The position numbers and the translations under genes were made by a program. Under the pieces are notes generated by a model, which saw nothing but the letters and a program-made list of their open reading frames with translations, had not been told where the DNA came from and searched no databases. Positions 26,377-36,406 of a stretch of 64,000 nucleotides of DNA are shown piece by piece (the stretch's first letter is position 1; the number at the start of each line of letters is the position of its first letter). The stretch comes from Bacillota bacterium. Its GTDB lineage: Bacteria > Bacillota > Clostridia > Christensenellales > Aristaeellaceae. The stretch is taken from NCBI GenBank assembly GCA_023421395.1, contig JAEZTL010000021.1, positions 51,045 through 115,044 on the forward strand, given 5' to 3'.

Positions 26377-26670
26377 ATGACGACGAAACAGCGCGCGGCG
26401 CTTCGGTCGATGGCCAACCAGATGGAGGCCATCCTGCACATCGGCAAGGAGGGCATCGGCGACACGCTGGTGAAGCAGGCCTGGGACGCGCTGGAGGCGC
26501 GAGAGATCATCAAGGTGACGGTGCAGAAGAACGCGCCCTACGCCAGCGCCAAGGAAGCCTGCGAAGCGCTCTGCGAGCGCGTTCACGCGGAACCCGTTCA
26601 AGTGATCGGCTCCAGATTTGTGATCTACCGGCAGTCCCGGGAGCCCAAGATCAACTTGGATGCGCTCTGA
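26377..26670 (+). CDS. yhbY: CRM-domain RNA-binding protein YhbY
   Basis: A 97 aa single CRS1/YhbY (CRM) domain. The hallmark is AILHIGKEGIGDTLVKQAWDALEAREIIKVTVQKN, with the GxxG loop in GKEGIG. It associates with pre-50S particles in other bacteria, which suits its position 12 bp after obg in an operon concerned with ribosome assembly. AGGAGGGAG precedes the ATG. Confidence 0.93.
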   Translation: MTTKQRAALRSMANQMEAILHIGKEGIGDTLVKQAWDALEAREIIKVTVQKNAPYASAKEACEALCERVHAEPVQVIGSRFVIYRQSREPKINLDAL

Positions 26671-26685
26671 TACATAGTTTGCATA

Positions 26686-26713
26686 GGCGCCCCGGCCTCG
26701 CGGCCGGGGCGCC
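26686..26713. terminator. GC-rich hairpin after yhbY
   Basis: A perfect 12 bp stem GGCGCCCCGGCC / GGCCGGGGCGCC with a TCGC loop. There is no T-tract, so it may pause polymerase or stabilise the mRNA end rather than terminate alone. Confidence 0.55.
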
Positions 26714-26743
26714 CGCATATTTGCCCCAAAGAAAGCTTTGCCC

Positions 26744-26779
26744 GGTTCCGGTGACAGGTGCGCCGGAGCCGTTGTTTTT
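26744..26779 (+). terminator. Intrinsic terminator of the nth-obg-yhbY run
   Basis: GGTTCCGG / CCGGAGCC stem (one T-G pair) with an 11 nt loop, then GTTGTTTTT. It lies just before the stop of the convergent PBP gene. Confidence 0.75.
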
Positions 26780-26811
26780 GCACCGGTCTTCCGGGCTTGG
26801 GGCGCTTTCGC

Positions 26812-29178
26812 CTATTGGAACAGCGCCGGTTGCTCCCGGACGGGCCGGGGCGTGGGCGTCGGTTCCGGGCGGCTCATCCAGTCGAACAGCGGATTCGTCT
26901 GCGCCACCGATACCAGTTGGGACATGTCACCTTCCAGCAGCACGCCCTCGCGGAACAGCGTATTGTTGACGGGGCGAACGTAATATCGGAGATCGCCGCC
27001 ACCCTGAACCGCGTCCACAAACTCCAATTCATCACCCGGCTGTCCCTTGAGTTCCGCGACCACGGTTTCCTGGCCGTTCTGCACCCGGTAAACGCGGTAC
27101 AGCGCATCCGCCTGAACCGCGGTAAAGGACAGCTTTGGATGCGCTGCGAAATCCATGCTGACGACCAGATTATATACGGCGGTCGGTTTTGTCCAAATCG
27201 GACAAACTTCGGTCGGAATTTGCGACGCGGGGAAGACCTCTTCTGAAGTGAAGGATTTGGGCGTGTACAGACTTGGCAACACCGGATAACCCAGCGCGAG
27301 GAGACCTTGCCGGTCGATCAGCGCATGGCCCAGCGTAGCGGGCATGACAAAATCGCCGCCCCTTGTCCGCGCGGTGTTCTGTTTCAAGAACTCTGCCGCG
27401 AGTTTTGCGGGCTTGTTGCTTCCGCCTTCGGCGTCGCTTAGTTTATGGGCCTTGTCGGGGTTGTCAAACCCCATCCATACTGCGACGCACACCTTCGGCG
27501 TGTAAGCAACCGTCCAGGCATCGCGGTTTCCGGAATCGTCAAAGCCCACGGTGCCGGTCTTTCCCGCAACCGGGAAGCCCGCTGTGGAGAGCGCCTTGGC
27601 GGTGCCTTCCTGCGCTGCCGTTTCCAGCATGTCGGTGAGCATGTAGGCACTTTCGGGCTTCATCACCTGCCGATTTGGCGGTTCGTATTCGTAGACAGTA
27701 TTGCCCTCCGCGTCGAGGATTTTCCGGATCAGATGGGGCGTGACCGCGCTTCCGCCGTTGGCCAGCGGCGCGTAGGCGCCGCTGAGCGCCATGGGCGATA
27801 CGCCGTCGGTCAGCGCGCCCAGCGCCAGCGACAGATTGCGGTCTTGGTCGCTGAGCACAATGCCGGCCCTTTCCGGGTAATCGCGGGCGGACTCAATGTC
27901 AATCCGGGACAGCAGGTCTACGGACGCCACGTTGAGCGACTTTGAGAGCGCTTCCCTTAGTGTCACAATCCCATAATAATGATCGCCGAAATTGCTGGGC
28001 GAATAGTTGCCAAAGGCGCGCTTTGTGTCGTCCACCAGCGACGAGGGGAGCATGCCGTAGCGGTCGATGGCCGCCGCATAGACCGAAACGGGCTTAAATG
28101 TAGAGCCGGGCTGACGCTTCATCCCGGTCGCCCGGTTGAGTCCGCGTTTTACATCATAGCTTCGCCCGCCGATCAGCGCCAGCACCTCGCCGTTTCCGGA
28201 ATCCAGCGCAATCAGTGCGGACTGGGCTTTTTCTCCGTCGGAGGCATCCGCCGGGAAGCGCGCGGCGTCCCGATAAAGCGATTGCGCGCTTTTCTGCAGA
28301 CTTTCATCCAGCGCGGTGTAGACTGTGTATCCGCCGGACAGAAGCGCTTCCGCATCGATATTCAGCGCGCCGCAAGCTTCCGTCACGGTCTGATCGACGT
28401 ACCAGGCGTACTGGTCGTCGCCGTTATCGTCCGCCTTCAGCACCACTTGCTCCGCGTCCGCCTGATCGGCTTCCTGCTGGGTGATGAAGTCGTTTTCCAC
28501 CATCGAGGCCAGCACAAGACTGCGCCGCTTGATTGAATTGTCCAGGTGCAGGTGCGGCGCATACTGTGTGGGGGATTTCAGAATGCCGGCCAGGAGCGCG
28601 CCCTGACCCAGCGTGAGTTCTGACGCGTGAACGCCGAAATACGCCTCGGAGGCCGCCTCAATGCCATAGGCGCCCTTGCCGAAGTATACCGCGTTCAGGT
28701 ACATCTCCAAAATCTCCTTTTTGGTGGCGATTCTTTCCAACTGCAACGCCAGCACCGCCTCCTGAAGCTTCCGGGAGATGGTCTTTTCGCTGGTCAGGTG
28801 GGTCAGCTTGATGAGTTGCTGGGTGATGGTGCTGGCGCCCTGGGCGTAGTCGCCCGCCTTTAGATTTTTAAGCAGCGCACCCCCGATCCGAATGGGGTCT
28901 ACGCCGTGATGCTGATAAAACCGTGCATCCTCCGCCGCGAGAAATGCGTTTTGTACTTTGGTCGGTATTTGTTCGAGAGAGATGACCGTGCGCTTGCCCG
29001 CGCCGGAAATCACGGCAGCCTGCTGGGCATTTGCATCCAAAATTCTGGTGCTCTGGCTGAAGGTGCGGAGTTTTTGCATATCCAAACTGCTCCATGAGCC
29101 GATGTCCAGCACCCACAGGAGCGCGATGATCGCGGCAGCTGCCGTGATCCCCGCGGCGATGAGTAATTTTTTCTTCAT
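26812..29178 (-). CDS. Class A penicillin-binding protein (PBP1A type)
   Basis: Bifunctional peptidoglycan polymerase and crosslinker, 788 aa. A short cytosolic head and one membrane helix (residues 4-24) lead to a glycosyltransferase-51 domain with the catalytic Glu in AAEDARFYQHHGVDP and GASTITQQLIK. The transpeptidase has SxxK in GSTFKPVSVY, SLN in LSKSLNVAS and KTG in AGKTGTVGF. After about residue 640 comes a fibronectin-III-like tail (LYRVYRVQNGQETVV) and a Pro-rich end. The start is ambiguous: the ATG at 29178 has GAGG seven bases upstream, while in-frame ATGs at 29184 and 29193 do not. Confidence 0.94.
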   Translation of the reverse strand: MKKKLLIAAGITAAAAIIALLWVLDIGSWSSLDMQKLRTFSQSTRILDANAQQAAVISGAGKRTVISLEQIPTKVQNAFLAAEDARFYQHHGVDPIRIGGALLKNLKAGDYAQGASTITQQLIKLTHLTSEKTISRKLQEAVLALQLERIATKKEILEMYLNAVYFGKGAYGIEAASEAYFGVHASELTLGQGALLAGILKSPTQYAPHLHLDNSIKRRSLVLASMVENDFITQQEADQADAEQVVLKADDNGDDQYAWYVDQTVTEACGALNIDAEALLSGGYTVYTALDESLQKSAQSLYRDAARFPADASDGEKAQSALIALDSGNGEVLALIGGRSYDVKRGLNRATGMKRQPGSTFKPVSVYAAAIDRYGMLPSSLVDDTKRAFGNYSPSNFGDHYYGIVTLREALSKSLNVASVDLLSRIDIESARDYPERAGIVLSDQDRNLSLALGALTDGVSPMALSGAYAPLANGGSAVTPHLIRKILDAEGNTVYEYEPPNRQVMKPESAYMLTDMLETAAQEGTAKALSTAGFPVAGKTGTVGFDDSGNRDAWTVAYTPKVCVAVWMGFDNPDKAHKLSDAEGGSNKPAKLAAEFLKQNTARTRGGDFVMPATLGHALIDRQGLLALGYPVLPSLYTPKSFTSEEVFPASQIPTEVCPIWTKPTAVYNLVVSMDFAAHPKLSFTAVQADALYRVYRVQNGQETVVAELKGQPGDELEFVDAVQGGGDLRYYVRPVNNTLFREGVLLEGDMSQLVSVAQTNPLFDWMSRPEPTPTPRPVREQPALFQ

Positions 29179-29247
29179 TTTCATGCCTCGCATCTTATTG
29201 TTTCTAGTATGCCCGAGGATGCTCGCTCAATTCCCAGAACATGTCGG

Positions 29248-29276
29248 TGGACGCACATTGTCACCTCCTGTATAAT
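29248..29276 (+). promoter_or_regulatory. Promoter of the FtsH-like gene
   Basis: TGGACG (29248-29253), 17 bp, TATAAT (29271-29276), about 30 bases before the ATG in the divergent interval with the PBP gene. Confidence 0.65.
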
Positions 29277-29306
29277 GAAACATATCCACGCAAGGAGGGT
29301 GAAGGA

Positions 29307-30731
29307 ATGAAACAAACCGAAGTCGGTTATTTGATCCTGCTGGCGATCATCCTTGCGGTTTCGTTTGGATTCAGACTGCGGCAGCGGGAGCCGATCCGGC
29401 GCATCGGCCGCAAGTTCACCGGAACGAAGCCCGTGTACGAAACCTGCAAAACGACGTTTCAGGACGTGGCGGCCAACGAGGAGGCGCTTAGAAGCCTTTC
29501 GATGCTGGTGGATTACCTGAAAAATCCATCGAAATACGGCAGCATGGGCGCGCGTATGCCCCGTGGCGTGCTGCTGTACGGCCCGCCAGGTACCGGCAAA
29601 ACGCTTCTGGCCCAAGCGCTTGCGGGCGAGGCGGGCGTACCTTTCTTCGCGCTGTCCGGCTCTGACTTTGTGCAGATGTATGTGGGCGTCGGTGCCAGCC
29701 GCGTGCGAGAGCTGTTCCAGAAAGCCAAAAAGGCAGGAAAATGTGTAATCTTTATCGACGAAATCGACGCGATGGGCAAAAAACGCGACGACAGCGCCTC
29801 CGAAGAGCGAGAACAGACGCTTAATGCGCTTCTCAGCGAAATGAGCGGCTTTAAGAAGAATGACGGCGCCATCGTGCTGGCGGCCACCAACAGGCTGGAC
29901 ACACTCGATCCCGCGCTGCTTCGGCCTGGCCGCTTCGACCGGAAGATTGAGGTGGGCCTTCCGGGGTTGAACGAGCGGCTGGACATCCTGAAGCTGCACA
30001 GCCGGGGCAAGCCCATGGCGGAGGGGATCGATCTCGCAAATCTCGCGGCACAGACGGTGTACTTCAGCGGCGCGTCGCTGGAGGCGCTTTTGAACGAAGC
30101 GGCCATTCGAGCGGCGCAGCGGGGCTCCGAAGCGATCGAACGAACCGATATCGACGCGGCATACCTGGCCACGGTGGCCGGAGAGGACAAGCCATCCCAC
30201 GCGGCGCAGAAAGAGCGCGCGACCATCGCGCTCCACGAGGCGGGCCACGCGCTGGCGACGCGGCTCCTCTTGCCCGATCAGCGGGTTACCCGCGTCAGCA
30301 TACTGCCCTCCGGCAAGGGTGCGGCAGGGTACAGCCTTTCGATTCCACCGGAGCTTTCAATCATCGGACGGGACCGGCTGGTTCGGCAGATTCAGGTATT
30401 GCTGGCGGGCCGTGCTGCGGAGCTTTTGATCGGCGGCCCGGACGAGATCACCGGCGGCGCATCCAACGATCTGGCGCGCGCGGCGGAAATCGCCGCTGCG
30501 ATGGCGCTGGATTTGGGGATGACCGGAGAGCCCGGCGTGGCGATCCGCCCGCTGAAGGCAGCCTGCGGTACCGGCGACGCGATGGAACGCTGCAAGGAGT
30601 TGCTGGGTCATGAATTTGATGCGGTGACAAACCTCCTTCAAAGTCATTCCGAACTGCTGATGAAGCTGACGGAGGCGCTGCTTCAAGAGGAGACCATCGA
30701 CGAGCAGCGGTTTTTGCAGCTCGTAGCCTGA
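29307..30731 (+). CDS. Short FtsH-like membrane AAA+ metalloprotease
   Basis: 474 aa, with the AAA+ and M41 protease architecture of FtsH. Walker A is GPPGTGKT, the pore loop [17 protein letters not shown], Walker [16 protein letters not shown], the SRH region [15 protein letters not shown], and the zinc motif HEAGH with a later [12 protein letters not shown] segment. Standard FtsH has about 600-650 residues, two membrane helices and an extracytoplasmic domain. Here only one N-terminal helix (about residues 7-22) precedes the ATPase, and the C-terminal tail is also short. AGGAGGGTGA gives the start at 29307. It is probably a second, specialised FtsH paralogue. Confidence 0.9.
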   Translation: MKQTEVGYLILLAIILAVSFGFRLRQREPIRRIGRKFTGTKPVYETCKTTFQDVAANEEALRSLSMLVDYLKNPSKYGSMGARMPRGVLLYGPPGTGKTLLAQALAGEAGVPFFALSGSDFVQMYVGVGASRVRELFQKAKKAGKCVIFIDEIDAMGKKRDDSASEEREQTLNALLSEMSGFKKNDGAIVLAATNRLDTLDPALLRPGRFDRKIEVGLPGLNERLDILKLHSRGKPMAEGIDLANLAAQTVYFSGASLEALLNEAAIRAAQRGSEAIERTDIDAAYLATVAGEDKPSHAAQKERATIALHEAGHALATRLLLPDQRVTRVSILPSGKGAAGYSLSIPPELSIIGRDRLVRQIQVLLAGRAAELLIGGPDEITGGASNDLARAAEIAAAMALDLGMTGEPGVAIRPLKAACGTGDAMERCKELLGHEFDAVTNLLQSHSELLMKLTEALLQEETIDEQRFLQLVA

Positions 30732-30741
30732 AAATTCTCCG

Positions 30742-30795
30742 GCACGGCAACCCCTGTCGAACGAATGATTTTGTTCGACAGGGGTTGTGCTTTTT
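30742..30795 (+). terminator. Strong terminator after the FtsH-like gene
   Basis: A 14 bp perfect stem AACCCCTGTCGAAC / GTTCGACAGGGGTT with a 10 nt loop, a flanking GCAC/GTGC extension, then TTTTT. It separates the FtsH-like gene from the spoIIA operon. Confidence 0.9.
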
Positions 30796-30799
30796 CTCC

Positions 30800-30827
30800 G
30801 AAGGATTCGCACGGGGCGGCGTGGAAC
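30800..30827 (+). promoter_or_regulatory. Sigma-H-like promoter of the spoIIA operon
   Basis: GAAGGATTC (30800-30808), 12 bp, GTGGAAC (30821-30827) fits the sigma-H consensus RNAGGAWWW-N11/12-RNNGAAT with one mismatch in each half. It lies 34 bases before the spoIIAA start. The Bacillus spoIIA operon is known to use sigma-H. Confidence 0.65.
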
Positions 30828-30861
30828 CAAACGCCGATGAGAACAGCGGGGAGGGCGGCGA

Positions 30862-31167
30862 ATGGTCAATCATGAAAAACGGCGGGGTTCTATGGTGGTG
30901 GCACTCTCCGGGGAACTGGACCACAGGCGGGCGGATCAGCTTCGGCCGGAGTTGGACGAGCTGCTCCGGGATCCGAAGATCAAGGAACTGGTGTTCGATC
31001 TTTCGGGGCTCAGCTTCATGGACAGCTCCGGAATCGGCATGATCCTGGGGCGGTACAAGCTGATGGCGCGGCGGGGTGGGAGCGTATCGGTCCGATGCGC
31101 GAACGCACAGATCGACCGCGTGTTTGAACTGGCGGGGCTGTATACGATCGTCAGAAAATTGGCGTGA
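30862..31167 (+). CDS. spoIIAA: Anti-sigma F factor antagonist SpoIIAA
   Basis: A 101 aa STAS-domain protein. The phosphorylation-site loop is LSFMDSSGIGMILGRY at about residues 50-65, with the Ser phosphorylated by SpoIIAB. When dephosphorylated it binds SpoIIAB and frees sigma-F in the forespore. It is the first gene of the classical three-gene spoIIA operon, preceded by a sigma-H-like promoter. The start follows GGGGAGGG. Confidence 0.95.
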   Translation: MVNHEKRRGSMVVALSGELDHRRADQLRPELDELLRDPKIKELVFDLSGLSFMDSSGIGMILGRYKLMARRGGSVSVRCANAQIDRVFELAGLYTIVRKLA

Positions 31168-31181
31168 TCGGGAGGGCGAAG

Positions 31182-31637
31182 ATGAGTATTGTCAATGAAA
31201 TGCGCGTGGATTTCCTCGCGTGTCCGGAAAATGAAGCGTTTGCGCGCATGGTGATCAGCGCTTTTCTCCTGCCGCTCAACCCGACGTTGGAGCAGATGGG
31301 CGACGTGAAGACCTCTGTGTCGGAAGCGGTCACCAACGCGATCATCCACGGTTACGGCGGCAGGGGCGGCACCGTGCGGATGAAGGCGCTGCTGGAATCC
31401 GACGGCACGCTGACGGTCGAGGTGATCGACAACGGCCGCGGTATCGAAAATATCGAAGAGGCTCGAAAGCCGTTCTTCACCTCGCTGGAGGGATCTGAGC
31501 GCAGCGGTATGGGCTTTACGGTGATGGAGAGCTTTATGGACGAATTGGAGGTCAAGTCGCAGCCGGGCGTCGGCACGACCGTCAGGATGCGCAAGCGGAT
31601 GATCCCGGAAGAAATGCCGCTGGCGCGCAACGCTTGA
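31182..31637 (+). CDS. spoIIAB: Anti-sigma F factor / kinase SpoIIAB
   Basis: A 151 aa GHKL-type protein kinase and anti-sigma factor. The N box is SVSEAVTNAIIHGYGGRGG, the G1 box VIDNGRGIENI and the G2 region GSERSGMGFTVMESFMDEL. It holds sigma-F inactive and phosphorylates SpoIIAA. GGGAGGG lies 7 bases before the ATG at 31182. Its stop overlaps the TTG start of sigF. Confidence 0.95.
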   Translation: MSIVNEMRVDFLACPENEAFARMVISAFLLPLNPTLEQMGDVKTSVSEAVTNAIIHGYGGRGGTVRMKALLESDGTLTVEVIDNGRGIENIEEARKPFFTSLEGSERSGMGFTVMESFMDELEVKSQPGVGTTVRMRKRMIPEEMPLARNA

Positions 31638-32404
31638 CCCGCGATGGCAACCAAAGCGAATTGATTGAGCGCGCGCAGGCGGGCGATCCCCAGGCGATGG
31701 ACGCGTTGGTGCGCACACACCTGGCGCTGGTAAAGTACGTGGTCAGGCGCTATGTAAACCGGGGGCGGGAGTATGACGACCTTTACCAGATGGGCTGCCT
31801 GGGGCTTGTCAAGGCGATCCGGAATTTTGACACGTCCTTTGACGTGCGGTTTTCCACCTACGCGGTGCCGGTGATCCTGGGGGAGATTCGTAGGTTCCTG
31901 CGGGACGACGCGCCGATCCGGGTGTCCCGCTCGATCAAGGAAAACGCGGTCAAAGTGTACCGCTTCATCGAAGAGTACGAGGCCAAGCACCAAAAAGAAC
32001 CGGCACTGGATGAGATCGCCTCGGCGCTGTCGCTTTCACGGGAGGACGCGCTTTTGGCACTGGATTCCGCGCGGCCGACGCGCTCCTTCAGCGAACCGGT
32101 GGCCGGGGACGGCAGCCTGACACTGGGGGATACGCTGGGCGAGGACAACACCAGCCTGATTGACGACAGGCTGACGGTGGACGCGATGCTCGGAAAGCTC
32201 TCGGAAAAGGAGCGCGCCATTGTGCTCCGGCGCTATTTTGCGCGCCATACGCAGTCGGAGATCGCGCAGGACTTTGGAATGACGCAGGTGCAGGTTTCCA
32301 GATTGGAGAGCAGAATCATCGCCCGGCTCCGCAGGGAAGCGTCGGGCGATGAAGGGGATTACGTTAGGTCGCGAAGCGGTGGGAAGTCCAGCGTCGCGAA
32401 GTAG
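31634..32404 (+). CDS. sigF: RNA polymerase sporulation sigma factor SigF
   Basis: A 256 aa forespore-specific sigma factor. Region 2 is YDDLYQMGCLGLVKAIRNFDTSFDVRFSTYAVPVILGEIRRFLRDD, region 3 VSRSIKENAVKVYRFIEEY, and region 4 LSEKERAIVLRRYFARHTQSEIAQDFGMTQVQVSRLESRI. The best start is a TTG at 31634 that overlaps the spoIIAB stop, implying translational coupling; no ATG in this frame precedes region 2. The last 46 bp overlap, tail to tail, the end of lysA on the other strand. Confidence 0.95.
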   Translation: MTRDGNQSELIERAQAGDPQAMDALVRTHLALVKYVVRRYVNRGREYDDLYQMGCLGLVKAIRNFDTSFDVRFSTYAVPVILGEIRRFLRDDAPIRVSRSIKENAVKVYRFIEEYEAKHQKEPALDEIASALSLSREDALLALDSARPTRSFSEPVAGDGSLTLGDTLGEDNTSLIDDRLTVDAMLGKLSEKERAIVLRRYFARHTQSEIAQDFGMTQVQVSRLESRIIARLRREASGDEGDYVRSRSGGKSSVAK

Positions 32405-33618
32405 TCGGCCGGGGTCTGGCGCCTTCGGATCAGCCGGAAAGTGCCGTCGGGTTGGAGCAGAACCTCCGCCGAGCGCAGCTTGCCGTTGTAATTGTAGCCC
32501 ATCGAATGGCCGTGGGCGCCGGTGTCGTGCAGCACCACCATGTCGCCGGGATCGATCCGGGGCAGGGAACGCTGTACGGCGAATTTGTCGTTGTTTTCAC
32601 ACAGCGAACCCACCACGTCGTACACGTGGTCCTTTGGCGCGCTCTCTTTGCCGACCACGGTTATGTGGTGGTAGGCGCCGTACATGGCGGGGCGCATCAG
32701 GTCCACGGCACAGGAGTCGAGGCCGATGTATTCGCGGTGGGTGTGCTTTTCGTGGATGGCGGTGGTCACGAGCCAGCCAGAGGGACCGGCCAGCCAGCGG
32801 CCCAGTTCCGTCGCCACCCGAAGCGGCGGGAGATTGCCGCCCAGGATTATTTCCTCGTAGGCTTTTTTCACGCCTTGGCCGATGGCAAGAACGTCCGGCT
32901 CCGCTTCTTCCGGGCGGTAGGCAACGCCGATGCCGCCGGACAGGTTGACCATGCCAAATATCGCCCCGGTCTTTTGAGAAATGTCCTTTACCAAGCTGAA
33001 AAGGAGCTTCGCCAGCTCGGGGTAATACTCGGGCATCAGCGCGTTGCTGACCAGAAACGCGTGCAGGCCGAAGCGCTTTGCACCCAGCTTCATCAGCCTT
33101 TCCACCGCCTCGTATACCTGGGGCACGGTCATGCCGAACTTGGCTTCCTCCGGATGACCCATCACGAAGTTGCCAAAGCGGAAGGCTTCGCCGGGGTTGA
33201 CGCGAAGGCAGATAGACTCCGGAATGCCGCCGTGGGCTTTCAGAAAATCGATGTGGGTGATGTCGTCCAGGTTGATGGTGGCGCCGAGCGCCCGGGCATA
33301 CTCGTATTCCTCCGCGGGGGTTTCGTTGGAGGAAAACATGATTTCGTCGCCGGAAAAGCCGCAGGCTTTCGCCAGCATCAGCTCGGTCAGCGACGCGCAG
33401 TCGACTTTTACGCCTTCCTCCTGGAGGATCTTGATCAGGTGGGGATTGGGATTGGCCTTGACGGCGAAGTATTCCCGGTAGTCTGCGTTCCAGGAAAACG
33501 CCTTTTTCAGGAGCCTCGCGCGCTCGCGCAGTGTGCCCTCGTCATAAAGGTGGAACGGCGTGGGAATTTCTTTTACGATCTCGCGGAGAATCTCGGCGCT
33601 GGGCAGCGTCTTGAGCAT
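32359..33618 (-). CDS. lysA: Diaminopimelate decarboxylase
   Basis: Converts meso-diaminopimelate to L-lysine, the last step of lysine synthesis. It is a 419 aa fold-type III PLP enzyme. The PLP lysine is in YREYFAVKANPNPHL, with HAFLVSNAL, the phosphate-binding NLSGGIGVAYRP, ATELGRWLAGPSGWLVT, and the catalytic-Cys region VGSLCENNDKF. Specificity within the ornithine/DAP group is by similarity. The ATG at 33618 follows GCGAGGTG. Its 3' end overlaps sigF by 46 bp. Confidence 0.9.
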   Translation of the reverse strand: MLKTLPSAEILREIVKEIPTPFHLYDEGTLRERARLLKKAFSWNADYREYFAVKANPNPHLIKILQEEGVKVDCASLTELMLAKACGFSGDEIMFSSNETPAEEYEYARALGATINLDDITHIDFLKAHGGIPESICLRVNPGEAFRFGNFVMGHPEEAKFGMTVPQVYEAVERLMKLGAKRFGLHAFLVSNALMPEYYPELAKLLFSLVKDISQKTGAIFGMVNLSGGIGVAYRPEEAEPDVLAIGQGVKKAYEEIILGGNLPPLRVATELGRWLAGPSGWLVTTAIHEKHTHREYIGLDSCAVDLMRPAMYGAYHHITVVGKESAPKDHVYDVVGSLCENNDKFAVQRSLPRIDPGDMVVLHDTGAHGHSMGYNYNGKLRSAEVLLQPDGTFRLIRRRQTPADYFATLDFPPLRDLT

Positions 33619-33652
33619 CGGGAACACCTCGCATAAATACACAGTATATACA

Positions 33653-33681
33653 ATTCTAAACCGGTCGAATTGGGAAGTCAA
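33653..33681 (-). promoter_or_regulatory. Sigma-A promoter of lysA
   Basis: Minus strand: TTGACT (33676-33681), 17 bp, TAGAAT (33653-33658), about 35 bases before the ATG. No lysine riboswitch or T-box was seen in the short leader. Confidence 0.8.
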
Positions 33682-33708
33682 ACGAATATTTCTTTAACAA
33701 CCCGGGCG

Positions 33709-33737
33709 TTGAAGAAATGCCGCCCTTGTGGTAAAAT
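33709..33737 (+). promoter_or_regulatory. Sigma-A promoter of the radical SAM-DUF2344-rng-miaB run
   Basis: TTGAAG (33709-33714), 17 bp, TAAAAT (33732-33737). Transcription would start near 33744, which rules out the in-frame GTG at 33728 as the radical SAM start. Confidence 0.7.
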
Positions 33738-33769
33738 CCATGCGTATGCCCGAAAAGGGCGGGGAGGAA

Positions 33770-35613
<1,844 letters not shown>

Positions 35614-35617
<4 letters not shown>

Positions 35618-36381
35618 GGGCGCTGTACCAGTTCGCAAAGCTCAGCCGTCTGAAGTTTGTATCCCACCTGGACCTGCAGCGGTTTATGCAAATGGCGCTT
35701 CGCCGCACGGAGCTGCCCGTGGCCTACTCGCAGGGCTTTAATCCGCACCCGGTGATGTCGTTTGCGTCAGCGCTGGCGGTGGGCTGGACCAGCGAGTGTG
35801 AGATCTTGGATGTCAAGCTTGCGAAGTCCGTGGCGGAGGAATTCGCGTTTTCCCAGATGGCGTCGGCGCTTCCGCCGGATATGCCGCTCCGGCGCGTCCG
35901 GCTGGTGGAAGATAGCCATCCCGCGATGATGGCGTCACTGAGAACCGCCCGGTATCGAATCGCGCTGGCGGGCGAGGGCGCGCCTAAGGTGGTCGCTGCC
36001 GTGGAGGGCTACATGGCCGAATCCAGCGTGATAGCGCTGAGAAAGACGAAGTCCGGAGAAAAGCCGGCCGACATCCGTCCGATGACGGTCGAATTGGTCG
36101 CGAGTCAGAGCGCGGAGGGCAAGGACGGCTCAATACAGACCGGAGTGCCCGAGTGCATCAGCAATAATACTTCGGTTTGCTTAAACCCGCAGGAACAGAC
36201 CGAAGACTCTTGGCGGCTGTGGACTACGCTGATGCTGACGGAAAAGGCGACCCTGAAGCCCGATCTGCTGGTTTCCACGCTGGCTGCCAGGGCGGGTGCC
36301 GAGGTGCCGGACATGCAAATTCACCGGCTGCGCCTCATGGGCGAAGGGGCCCATGGCGCCGCCGATCTGATGGATTTATAA
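35614..36381 (+). CDS. DUF2344 (TIGR03936) radical-SAM-linked protein with an inserted linker
   Basis: A 255 aa partner of the preceding radical SAM protein, overlapping it by 4 bp (ATGA). The N-terminal core FAKLSRLKFVSHLDLQRFMQMALRRTELPVAYSQGFNPHP is the family hallmark. Function is unknown. Between ELVASQ (about residue 165) and SWRLWTTLMLTEKATLKPDLLV (from about 199) there is a Ser/Thr/Gln-rich stretch (36109-36207) that is lower in GC and looks inserted relative to the family core. It contains both ACTTCGGT and GACCGAAG, so the DNA can form an imperfect hairpin. Confidence 0.88.
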
Positions 36382-36406
36382 TTTTTGACAGAGATGGGTT
36401 GTGCGA

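Noticed and set aside
30759..30778. CGAAC...GTTCG as a possible second LexA box
   Set aside because: The spacing is 10 bases rather than 4, and it is the top of the ftsH-like terminator stem.
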